DNA from: JBDRDD01 sp043821115
Lineage (GTDB): Bacteria > CAYTYR01 > UBA6262 > DAOVJB01
Direction: 5' to 3'
Length of the DNA: 55,607 nucleotides
Assembly: GCA_043821115.1 (NCBI GenBank)
Contig: JBDRDD010000026.1
Coordinates: forward strand, 1 to 55,607
Under the pieces are notes generated by a model that was not told where the DNA came from, did no database searches, and worked only from the letters and a program-made list of their open reading frames with translations. The position numbers and the translations under genes were made by a program. Numbering within the stretch: the first letter of the stretch is position 1; every line of letters starts with the position of its first letter. Shown here piece after piece: positions 49,073-55,607 of this stretch.

Positions 49073-49104
49073 ACAGCCCGAAAAGTCTTTCGGGCTGTTG
49101 TTTT
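49073..49104 (+). terminator. strong intrinsic terminator of the copper operon
   Basis: ACAGCCCGAAA (49073-49083) pairs with TTTCGGGCTGT (49088-49098), followed by TGTTTTTG. Confidence 0.92.
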
Positions 49105-49134
49105 TGTCTCTATTAAAAAAAATTAATTTTTTAC

Positions 49135-49163
49135 TTGACAGGTTTTATGTATTGATGTATACT
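49135..49163 (+). promoter_or_regulatory. promoter of the Rrf2 regulator gene
   Basis: TTGACA (49135-49140), 17 nt, TATACT (49158-49163). A 47-nt leader precedes the ATG at 49210. Confidence 0.82.
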
Positions 49164-49209
49164 TAAGTAAAGTGATTAAGATAGTAATGTAAAGAAACAA
49201 GGGGGAAAG

Positions 49210-49632
49210 ATGAGGATCTCGGCAAGGTGTGATTACGGATGTAGAGCTCTTCTAGGGCTATCCCTTCACTGGCCCAGCAAAAAACCATTGCAAATACACA
49301 CGATTTCAGAAAGGCATAATATACCTATAAAATATCTGGTGCAGATCATGATACAACTGAAAAGAGTCGGGCTTGTAGATAGTGTGAGGGGTAAGCGAGG
49401 GGGATATATACTGACAAGGTCTCCGGATGAGATAAGCCTGGGCGAGGTAGTAAGGGAGATCGGCGGGGCGCTCCTGCCGTTGGCACCAACAGTGGCAAAG
49501 AAGGATTCTGTGTTTGCAACCATCTGGGAAGAGACCGAGCGATCCATCGCCGATGTATTAGACAAGGTTACCTTCGGGGATATTGCGAGCAGGGCGAAAG
49601 CGAAGGAAGGGACCATAAGTTATCAGATATAA
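49210..49632 (+). CDS. Rrf2-family transcriptional regulator (CymR-like)
   Basis: 140 residues. The winged helix shows the family start M-R-I-S-A-R-C-D-Y-G-C-R-A-L-L-G-L, with I-S-E-R-H-N-I-P-I-K-Y-L-V-Q-I-M and G-L-V-D-S-V-R-G-K-R-G-G-Y. The three Cys that hold the IscR [2Fe-2S] cluster (between about residues 90 and 110) are absent, so it is more like CymR, which senses sulfur status with CysK. The two following genes are for sulfate reduction and uptake, which supports a sulfur regulator. It may repress its own promoter. Confidence 0.88.
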   Translation: MRISARCDYGCRALLGLSLHWPSKKPLQIHTISERHNIPIKYLVQIMIQLKRVGLVDSVRGKRGGYILTRSPDEISLGEVVREIGGALLPLAPTVAKKDSVFATIWEETERSIADVLDKVTFGDIASRAKAKEGTISYQI

Positions 49633-49716
49633 TTTTTGGGGTGATATGTAAATAATGTTTATAGTAAATATAACGTTGTTTATATATAAAAATAATAATA
49701 AAAAAGGGAGGTTTTG

Positions 49717-50445
49717 ATGATGAGTTTGCTGGAAAACAGGGATGATTTGAAGGAGCTGGTGGAGAATTTGAATTTCAAGGAGAAGGTGGACAGGTCTCTA
49801 AAGCTAATAGAGGAGGCATATGCAAAATACGGCGACAGCCTTGTTGTTGCAAACAGCCTGGGTAAGGATTCTGTGGCCGTGTGGGATCTCGCGAAGAAAG
49901 TAAACCCAAAAATAAGGGGCTTTATAGTAACAACGAGGTTCAAACCAAAGACAACGGTGGAGTTCATGCATGAAGAGGTAAAAAGATATCCGGAACTCAG
50001 AGTCTTCAAAAATGATACCGATATAAAAGATAAGCTCTACGAGACCGATCCTGACACATGCTGCGATATCCTTAAGGTGGAACCCACAAGAAAAGCCATA
50101 GAGGAAATGAAAGTCTTCTGCTGGGTTACAGGGCTTCGCTGCACAGAGGGAAGGACCAGGACGGATTTCAAGGAAGTGGAAGAGAGGGACAAAGGTCTTG
50201 TAAAACTAAATCCCATACTCATATGGAAGGAAAGAGAAATCTGGCAGTACCTGGCACTAAACGAAGTGAAGGTCAATCCGCTCTACTCACTGGGATACAG
50301 GTCCCTGGGATGCGCGCCCTGCACAAATATTTCCACGGGCGATGACGAGAGAGCCGGACGCTGGCTCAACACGAGCAAGTGCGGCGGGGAATGCGGTATA
50401 CATACAAGGCCGCTTAAAGTAAATGTAGAGGGTGATGGTATTTAA
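49717..50445 (+). CDS. cysH: APS/PAPS reductase (CysH family, iron-sulfur type)
   Basis: 242 residues from ATG 49717; a second ATG at 49720 is equally possible (GGGAGG upstream). The PP-loop-like N-S-L-G-K-D-S-V-A (about residues 48-56) binds the nucleotide. Two cysteine pairs, C-C-D-I-L-K-V-E-P and L-G-C-A-P-C-T, are the 4Fe-4S set of APS-type reductases, and E-C-G-I-H near the C-terminus holds the catalytic cysteine. It reduces (P)APS to sulfite. The position after the Rrf2 gene and before a PiT permease fits assimilatory sulfate reduction. Confidence 0.92.
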   Translation: MMSLLENRDDLKELVENLNFKEKVDRSLKLIEEAYAKYGDSLVVANSLGKDSVAVWDLAKKVNPKIRGFIVTTRFKPKTTVEFMHEEVKRYPELRVFKNDTDIKDKLYETDPDTCCDILKVEPTRKAIEEMKVFCWVTGLRCTEGRTRTDFKEVEERDKGLVKLNPILIWKEREIWQYLALNEVKVNPLYSLGYRSLGCAPCTNISTGDDERAGRWLNTSKCGGECGIHTRPLKVNVEGDGI

Positions 50446-51401
50446 TGAAATATGTTTTTTTAGCAATAGTAGCCGGTTTGTTTGCGCTGAACATGGGAGG
50501 AAGCAATTTTGCTGCCTCCTTTGCGGCGGCGTACGGCGGAAAGGTTATCTCTAAGGCAAGAGCGCAGGTACTCTTCGGGGTGTTCGTGTTTCTTGGCGCT
50601 CTTATATTAGGGGGTCCGGTCGCAGAGACTCTAAGCAGCAAGATAATTCCTGCCGATGCGATGAATTTTAACACGGTAATGATAATTCTCGTATCCGCGA
50701 CAGCGAGCCTTTTTGCATCAAATCTTCTGCACGTGCCCCAGTCGACAAGCCTGGTTACTGTAAGCTCAATACTGGGGGTGGGGATATATTACGGCAATGT
50801 GCAGGGTAAGACATTACTATACCTGGTGCCTTTCTGGATACTGCTTCCTGTTACGGGATACGTTCTAACATATTTCTTAGGCAGGGTTGTATACCCGCCC
50901 AGGAAGAGCAATTTCTGGATCTATGAGAAACTGGTCAATCACAGCCGTAAGCTTAAGGCTTTTGTTGTTATAGCAAGCTGCTACAACGCTTTTTCAGTAG
51001 GGGCCAATAATGTGGCTAATGCAGTAGGTCCTGTTGCCGGAGCCGGGATTATTAACAAGACGCTTGGCCTCGCGCTTGTCGCACCTGTTTTCGGCGCGGG
51101 TGGCGTTGTATTACACGGTTCTCTTGAGACAACAAGCAAGAAGGTAGTGCCTCTTGGGCTCTTGACGGCTACCATAATACTTCTTGTTACAGGAACTCTT
51201 ATGATAGTGGCCTCTTTATTCGGGGTCCCGCAGTCATTTGTAATGATAAAGGTAGCATCAGTATTTGCTATCGGGGGGCTTAAGAACGGGCATAAACTGA
51301 CGTTTGCGGACCCTTTAACGAAAAAAACGTACCTGACATGGGTAGTGACCCCGGTTATAGCGCTTACAGTGTCATTTTTACTTACCCAAATCTTTGGTTA
51401 A
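50445..51401 (+). CDS. cysP: PiT-family anion permease, CysP-like sulfate transporter
   Basis: 318 residues with about ten membrane segments. The two PiT signatures are G-G-S-N-F-A-A-S-F-A-A-A-Y-G (near residue 18) and Y-N-A-F-S-V-G-A-N-N-V-A-N-A-V-G (near residue 180). PiT proteins usually carry phosphate, but the B. subtilis CysP in a cysH operon carries sulfate. The 1-nt overlap with the cysH stop codon argues for sulfate here. Substrate cannot be read from sequence alone. Confidence 0.85.
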   Translation: MKYVFLAIVAGLFALNMGGSNFAASFAAAYGGKVISKARAQVLFGVFVFLGALILGGPVAETLSSKIIPADAMNFNTVMIILVSATASLFASNLLHVPQSTSLVTVSSILGVGIYYGNVQGKTLLYLVPFWILLPVTGYVLTYFLGRVVYPPRKSNFWIYEKLVNHSRKLKAFVVIASCYNAFSVGANNVANAVGPVAGAGIINKTLGLALVAPVFGAGGVVLHGSLETTSKKVVPLGLLTATIILLVTGTLMIVASLFGVPQSFVMIKVASVFAIGGLKNGHKLTFADPLTKKTYLTWVVTPVIALTVSFLLTQIFG

Positions 51402-51416
51402 AAACAGGATAAGGAT

Positions 51417-51809
51417 ATGTTCTATTTAACTAAACAACAGGCAGAGGAGCTCATAAGGCATGCGCTTAGCGAATCGCCCAATGAAGCATGCGGCATACTC
51501 TCCGGCAAGGATGGTAGAGTTTCGAAAATATACAGGATGGTTAATACGGATAAGAGCGTGAAAACATTTTTCATGAACCCAAAAGAACAGTTCAAGGTGA
51601 TGAAAGAGATAAGAAATGATGACTTGGAAATGGTGGGTATATATCACTCTCATCCTCAGTCAGAAGCTTATCCTTCAATACATGACGTGAAACTCGCTTT
51701 CTATCCAGAGGTGACGCATTTAATAGTTTCCCTAAAGGATAAACCGAGTATCCGGGCTTTCAGGATAATAGACGACAAAATAACCGAAGAGGAAGTAAAG
51801 ATAAAGTGA
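51417..51809 (+). CDS. JAMM/MPN+ metallopeptidase (M67, Mec-like)
   Basis: 130 residues. The JAMM set is complete: Glu in N-E-A-C-G-I-L, H-S-H-P (about residues 78-81), and the Ser/Asp in S-I-H-D (about residues 88-91). In actinobacteria the related Mec+ enzyme removes cysteine from the sulfur carrier CysO, so a role in sulfur metabolism is plausible. No CysO-like carrier is encoded nearby. It overlaps the start of hemA by 4 nt. Confidence 0.88.
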   Translation: MFYLTKQQAEELIRHALSESPNEACGILSGKDGRVSKIYRMVNTDKSVKTFFMNPKEQFKVMKEIRNDDLEMVGIYHSHPQSEAYPSIHDVKLAFYPEVTHLIVSLKDKPSIRAFRIIDDKITEEEVKIK

Positions 51810-52840
51810 ACTTCGTGGTTGTGGGTACAAATCATAAATACAGCCCGGTATCATTTAGGGAGAGATTATCCTTCTCAAGTAAAAAGCTAAGAGAAACTCT
51901 TTCTTTGTTAAGCCAGAAGGAACAGTTCTCCGGAGCCGTTATCCTTTCCACCTGTAACAGGGTTGAGGTTTATGTAAGTATAAAGGATCCACAAAACGGG
52001 GTAAGGGAACTGGAGGATTTTATCTCCGGTCTCTACGGGATTGATAAAGGAGAACTTTCTTCTTATACATACTCATACAAGAAAGAGGATGCCGTAAAAC
52101 ATCTTTACTCTGTTGCCTGCGGCCTTGATTCGCAGATTCTCGGTGAGACACAGATATTAGGACAGCTAAGAAATGCATTCAGCAAGGCCCAAAGTGTGGG
52201 TTCTGTAGATGAATTCCTACAAAGTGTATTTAATTCTGCAGATTTCTTCGCAAAGAGGATTCATAGGCAGACGGGGATATCCGAAGGAAGGGTATCTGTG
52301 GGGAGCCTGGCAATAGATTTTATAAAAGAAAAATTCAGGGGAAGTCTTTCTGAAAAAAAGGTCGTGATAATAGGTGTGGGTAAAGTTACAGAACTTGTGC
52401 TTAAATACTTAAAAGATGAGCATCCGGATGTGGTCTTTATCTCAAGCAGAACTTACGCCAAAGCTAAAGAGCTTGCGGGCCGTATAGAGGCCGCCATAGT
52501 CAGATTTGACAAGCTCGGGGATTTCCTTAAAGAGGCGGATATAGTTATAACGGCTACGGGCAGCCCCCATTTTGTTATAAAGAAAAGCATGCTCGAAGGT
52601 ATTAAAGACAAAAAACTCCTTGTAATGGACCTTGCCGTACCCAGGGATGTTGAACCCGGGGCAAAAGAGTTAAAGAACATAGACCTTTTTACCCTGGAAG
52701 ATCTCGATGCTTTGGCTAAGAAAAATATAGAGAAAAAAGAAGAAGAAGCAAAGAAGATAAGGCATATCATAAACACAGAGGCAAAAAAATTATGGAAAAG
52801 ACTTACAGAATCGGAACCAGAACCAGCCCTCTTGCCTTAA
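51806..52840 (+). CDS. hemA: glutamyl-tRNA reductase
   Basis: 344 residues from a GTG start overlapping the upstream stop. Glutamyl-tRNA(Glu) is reduced by NADPH to glutamate-1-semialdehyde, the first step of C5-route tetrapyrrole synthesis. The catalytic Cys is in L-S-T-C-N-R-V-E-V-Y (about residue 48). The substrate region F-S-S-K-K-L and the NADPH-binding G-V-G-K-V-T-E-L-V-L-K-Y-L are visible, as is the family's C-terminal helical spine. It is shorter than the 400-plus residues usual for HemA, mostly at the C-terminal dimerisation part. hemC starts inside its 3' end. Confidence 0.93.
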   Translation: MNFVVVGTNHKYSPVSFRERLSFSSKKLRETLSLLSQKEQFSGAVILSTCNRVEVYVSIKDPQNGVRELEDFISGLYGIDKGELSSYTYSYKKEDAVKHLYSVACGLDSQILGETQILGQLRNAFSKAQSVGSVDEFLQSVFNSADFFAKRIHRQTGISEGRVSVGSLAIDFIKEKFRGSLSEKKVVIIGVGKVTELVLKYLKDEHPDVVFISSRTYAKAKELAGRIEAAIVRFDKLGDFLKEADIVITATGSPHFVIKKSMLEGIKDKKLLVMDLAVPRDVEPGAKELKNIDLFTLEDLDALAKKNIEKKEEEAKKIRHIINTEAKKLWKRLTESEPEPALLP

Positions 52841-53481
52841 GGCAGGTTGAAGAGGTCCTGGTTTCTCTGGGAATTTATAATATCCTTATTAAGACAAAAA
52901 TAGTCGGGATAGATACCATTGGGGACAAGGACAAGCTCACACCGATATCCCATGTAGAAGGAAGTGATTTCTTCACAAGGGATATTGATGAGGCTCTGCT
53001 TAAGGGTGATATTGATTTTGCCATCCACAGCGCAAAAGACCTGCCCGATATACTTAGTAAGGGCTTAACGATAGCTGCTCTAACAAGATCGGTGGATCCT
53101 TATGACGTGCTGGTCTCAAGAGAGGGATTAAGTATTAAAGAACTTCCGTATAAAGCAAGAATAGGGACAAGCAGCCTGCGGCGCAAAGAGGCCCTGGAGA
53201 AATTCAGGCAGGATTTTAGAGTTGTAGATATACGCGGCAATATTGGAGAGAGGCTGCATTTACTTGATAATGACAGAGGATTAAACCTGGATGCCATAGT
53301 AATCGCGGCAGCAGGCCTCCTGAGGCTGGGACTGGCGCACAGGATAACCCAGAGGTTACCCTTTGATATTCTTTCGCCACATCCCCTGCAGGGATCTCTG
53401 GCGATCGTGATAAGAGAAGAGGATTCACAACTGGCGGATTTGTTGGGGAGAATAAATTCAGCGGGGAAAGTGCTTATATGA
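52792..53481 (+). CDS. hemC: short porphobilinogen deaminase lacking domain 3
   Basis: 229 residues from ATG 52792, overlapping hemA by 49 nt. Domains 1 and 2 are intact: R-I-G-T-R-T-S-P-L-A-L-R-Q, the catalytic Asp in H-S-A-K-D-L-P, I-G-T-S-S-L-R-R, D-I-R-G-N-I-G-E-R and P-L-Q-G-S-L-A-I. The protein ends about 25 residues after that last motif, where domain 3 would begin. Domain 3 normally carries the cysteine that covalently holds the dipyrromethane cofactor; this protein has no cysteine anywhere. The next gene starts 4 nt before the stop, so no domain 3 is encoded nearby. How the cofactor is held is an open question. Confidence 0.9.
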   Translation: MEKTYRIGTRTSPLALRQVEEVLVSLGIYNILIKTKIVGIDTIGDKDKLTPISHVEGSDFFTRDIDEALLKGDIDFAIHSAKDLPDILSKGLTIAALTRSVDPYDVLVSREGLSIKELPYKARIGTSSLRRKEALEKFRQDFRVVDIRGNIGERLHLLDNDRGLNLDAIVIAAAGLLRLGLAHRITQRLPFDILSPHPLQGSLAIVIREEDSQLADLLGRINSAGKVLI

Positions 53482-54881
53482 GCGCAAAAGTCTATTTAGT
53501 CGGAGCAGGACCCGGGGCACATGATCTTATAACCGTAAGGGGATTAAATATCCTAAAGGAAGCTGATGTGGTCATATACGATTATCTTGTAGACAAGAGC
53601 CTCCTCGAATACGCAAAAGATGAAGCAGAACTTGTGTGCAGCGGAAAGCTGGCTAAAAAGGGAAAATATTCGGACGGCTCTTACATAGAACAGGATAAGA
53701 TATCTGAGTTGGTAATTAAAAAAGTTAAAGAAGGCAAGAAGGTTATAAGGCTAAAGAACGGGGATCCTTCTATCTTCAGCAGAAACATTGAAGAGCTCGA
53801 GGCTATTGAGAGGGCCGGGATAGAATTTGAGATAGTTCCGGGGATAACCGCGGCCGGCGCTGCATCGTGCGTTAGCGGAATTCCTTTAACAGACAGGAAA
53901 TTTGCCTCAAGCTGTGTTTTTATTACAGCTCATGAGGATCCGGCAAAGCAGGAAAGTTTTATTGACTGGGATGCCGCAGCAAAAAGCGGCACGGTTGTGC
54001 TGTATATGGGGGTGGCTAATTTAGAGAAGATAACCATGCGTCTTATTGAAGCGGGTAAGCCGGTAAATACCTCGGCAGCTCTAATGCAGGATGTAAGTTT
54101 GCCCAGCCAGAGGATTTTAACCGGTACGCTAAAAGACATAGCACAGAAGGCTAAGAAATATAAGATAAAACCGCCCGCGATAGTTATAGTGGGTGATGTT
54201 GTAAAGTATGAGAAGAAATTCAACTGGTCCAGGAAGAACAAAAGCATCCTTTTTACAGGATTGTCTGATGAAAGGTTCTTTATAGAAGGCTCATATTATC
54301 ACCTGCCTCTTATCAGTATAGAAGAGCTGGATGATTACAGGGACTTTGACAGCTACCTGATGAGGATACAGTCTTTTGACTGGATAGTGTTCGCGAGCCG
54401 TTACGGTGTTAAGTATTTCTTCAAGAGGCTTGCGGCGCTCGGATATGACTCCAGGAAAATTGAGGGTATAAACATAGCCGCTGTTGGACGCTCAACAGCC
54501 GAGGCGCTTCTTGGTGTCGGTATAAAAGCGGATCTTATTCCAGAAGATGAGTCCTCAAAAGGCCTTGTGGAGAGATTAAGGAAAGAGGGTGTTAAGGGCA
54601 TGAGCATATTTATGCCACGCTCGGATTTGTCTGATAAGGGGTTAAAGGAAGACCTTGAAGCACTCGGGGCCCGTGTCAGCGAAAGTGTTGCCTACGCCAA
54701 CGTCATATCAAAGGATCTGCCGGATATAGTTTTAGATGATTTTGACCAGATCATGTTCACCAGTCCGTCAACCGTCAGGAGTTTTGTAAAAAGATATAAA
54801 AAGGCACCGAAGAAAACAAAGATAAAATGCATAGGTGATGTGACCTTCAGGGAGGCACAAAGATGCAAACTGTTAGACTAA
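53478..54881 (+). CDS. cobA-hemD: fused uroporphyrinogen-III C-methyltransferase and uroporphyrinogen-III synthase
   Basis: 467 residues. Residues about 1-250 are a SAM-dependent methyltransferase: V-Y-L-V-G-A-G-P-G, V-I-Y-D-Y-L-V, I-R-L-K-N-G-D-P-S-I-F and V-P-G-I-T-A-A-G-A-A-S. From about 255 the HemD part follows (S-R-Y-G-V-K-Y-F-F, A-A-V-G-R-S-T-A-E-A-L and F-T-S-P-S-T-V-R-S-F-V). It closes the linear tetrapyrrole to uroporphyrinogen III and methylates it to precorrin-2, so the operon makes siroheme and haem precursors. This fusion is common in Firmicutes and others. Sirohaem is the cofactor of sulfite reductase, tying it to the cysH genes upstream. Confidence 0.92.
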   Translation: MSAKVYLVGAGPGAHDLITVRGLNILKEADVVIYDYLVDKSLLEYAKDEAELVCSGKLAKKGKYSDGSYIEQDKISELVIKKVKEGKKVIRLKNGDPSIFSRNIEELEAIERAGIEFEIVPGITAAGAASCVSGIPLTDRKFASSCVFITAHEDPAKQESFIDWDAAAKSGTVVLYMGVANLEKITMRLIEAGKPVNTSAALMQDVSLPSQRILTGTLKDIAQKAKKYKIKPPAIVIVGDVVKYEKKFNWSRKNKSILFTGLSDERFFIEGSYYHLPLISIEELDDYRDFDSYLMRIQSFDWIVFASRYGVKYFFKRLAALGYDSRKIEGINIAAVGRSTAEALLGVGIKADLIPEDESSKGLVERLRKEGVKGMSIFMPRSDLSDKGLKEDLEALGARVSESVAYANVISKDLPDIVLDDFDQIMFTSPSTVRSFVKRYKKAPKKTKIKCIGDVTFREAQRCKLLD

Positions 54882-55607
54882 GAAGACTAAGAGAAAAAGA
54901 TAACATAAGGCAATGGGCGAGCGAGACCCAGCTTCTTGCCAAGAACATTATCCTTCCTTACTTTGTAGTGGAGGGAGAAGGTGTTAAAGAACCGATTTCA
55001 TCCATGCCGGGAATTTATCATCTCTCAATTGACAACCTGTTAAAAGACATATCAGGAGCTGTGGGTATAAAGTCAGTTCTTTTATTCGGCCTTGGCACAG
55101 AGAAAGACGGCTTAGGCTCCGAAGCATATAACCATAACGGTGTCATCCAAAGAGCTGTTAAGGCAATAAAAAAAGAATTTAGCGATATAGTTGTGCTTAG
55201 TGATATATGCCTGTGCGGGTATACATCCCACGGGCATTGCGGGATAGTCAGGGAAGGCCGAATAGATAATGACGCGACACTTGATGTGCTGGCAAAGGTT
55301 ACCCTGTCCCACGCTGACGCTGGTGCTGATTTTGTTTCTCCGTCTGCGATGATGGACGGGCAGGTAAGGGCAATTAGAGGCTCACTGGATAGGGAAGGCT
55401 TCAAGGACACAGGCATCATGGGCTATAGCGTCAAGTACGCATCGGGATTCTACGGACCCTTCAGGGAGGCACTTGAGAGCACGCCGCAGTTCGGGGACCG
55501 TAAGAGCTACCAGATGGATTACAGAAATGCCAACGAAGCTCTCAGGGAGATCGCTCAGGACATAGCAGAAGGCGCTGATATTGTAATGGTAAAGCCCGCT
55601 CTTTCTT
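54863..55607 (+). CDS. hemB: delta-aminolevulinic acid dehydratase, 3' end beyond window
   Basis: The ATG at 54863 has GGGAGG 8 nt upstream and overlaps cobA-hemD by 19 nt; the frame is open to the window edge (248 codons). HemB joins two 5-aminolevulinates to porphobilinogen. The zinc cysteines are in D-I-C-L-C-G-Y-T-S-H-G-H-C-G (three Cys of the zinc-dependent type), a catalytic Lys in Y-S-V-K-Y-A-S, and a second in M-V-K-P-A near the edge. The reading agrees with the usual gene order hemA-C-D-B. Confidence 0.93.
   Translation, partial: MQTVRLRRLREKDNIRQWASETQLLAKNIILPYFVVEGEGVKEPISSMPGIYHLSIDNLLKDISGAVGIKSVLLFGLGTEKDGLGSEAYNHNGVIQRAVKAIKKEFSDIVVLSDICLCGYTSHGHCGIVREGRIDNDATLDVLAKVTLSHADAGADFVSPSAMMDGQVRAIRGSLDREGFKDTGIMGYSVKYASGFYGPFREALESTPQFGDRKSYQMDYRNANEALREIAQDIAEGADIVMVKPALS

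Overview
The window is a gene-dense bacterial chromosome segment, almost all of it transcribed from the + strand (one gene, at 23670-24611, is on the - strand). Outer-membrane and lipoprotein genes (PorV-like barrels, a TolC-type channel, LpoB-like and other lipoproteins, a 16-18-strand-type barrel) show a Gram-negative envelope. The stand-alone ATP-pyrophosphatase subunit of GMP synthase, giant OmpL47-repeat surface proteins with FlgD-like C-termini, the MTAP-type phosphorylase and the compact tightly overlapping gene order resemble Candidatus Omnitrophota and related PVC or Elusimicrobia lineages. That placement is an inference from gene style, not from a marker phylogeny.

Layout. 1-10.4 kb: two paralogous cassettes, each a very large repeat-built surface protein followed by a PorV/PorQ-like outer-membrane protein and a hairpin. 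The second cassette is preceded by a c-di-GMP-I (GEMM) riboswitch with an overlapping terminator. Between the cassettes lies a decayed copy of the promoter and first codons of mtnP, whose intact copy sits after the second cassette. This marks an old tandem duplication. 10.4-12.4 kb: a decayed AbiE-type remnant bracketed by 12-bp inverted repeats, then an intact AbiEi/AbiEii pair. 12.5-15.8 kb: mtnP, cdd, a HAD phosphatase, an exported protein with two SpoVG-like domains and a polytopic membrane protein. 15.9-24.6 kb: an outer-membrane barrel, a zinc-knuckle/tyrosine-rich repeat protein, an LpoB-like and a COG3014-like lipoprotein, a transglutaminase-like protein, a TrmA/RlmD-family methyltransferase and a lone antisense lipoprotein. 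24.8-29.0 kb: a PLP-homeostasis protein, then a long redox and nucleotide-housekeeping operon (ferredoxin, DUF6485, His-rich membrane protein, thioredoxin, OsmC, thiamine-binding protein, RNase PH, RdgB).

29.0-36.5 kb is an AT-richer accessory island marked by three tRNA genes: Pro(TGG), Arg(TCT) and His(GTG). The Arg tRNA is split by a group I intron carrying a PD-(D/E)XK-type homing endonuclease gene with an in-frame amber codon. The island also holds a V4R-domain protein, an HNH gene lacking a normal start, a decayed phospholipase-D-like gene, a papain-like protease, a second AbiE-like pair with a strong palindromic operator, and a Fic protein.

36.5-41.6 kb: yqeY, the GMP synthase PPase subunit and several membrane proteins. 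41.6-49.1 kb: a copper-responsive island with a CsoR-type repressor behind its own palindromic operator, a complete Cus-type RND efflux system (the pump gene broken by a 1-nt frameshift), a fused YHS-CuA cupredoxin protein and a PII-like protein. 49.1-55.6 kb: an Rrf2 regulator, APS/PAPS reductase, PiT-type (CysP-like) sulfate permease, JAMM peptidase and hemA-hemC-cobA/hemD-hemB. Together these look like sulfate assimilation coupled to siroheme/haem synthesis. The HemC there ends before domain 3 and has no cysteine for the usual dipyrromethane cofactor.

Most notable for follow-up: the intron-split tRNA-Arg, the riboswitch-controlled duplicated adhesin/PorV cassette, the cysteine-less short HemC, the exported double-SpoVG protein, and the copper island with its CuA-YHS fusion and PII-like protein.
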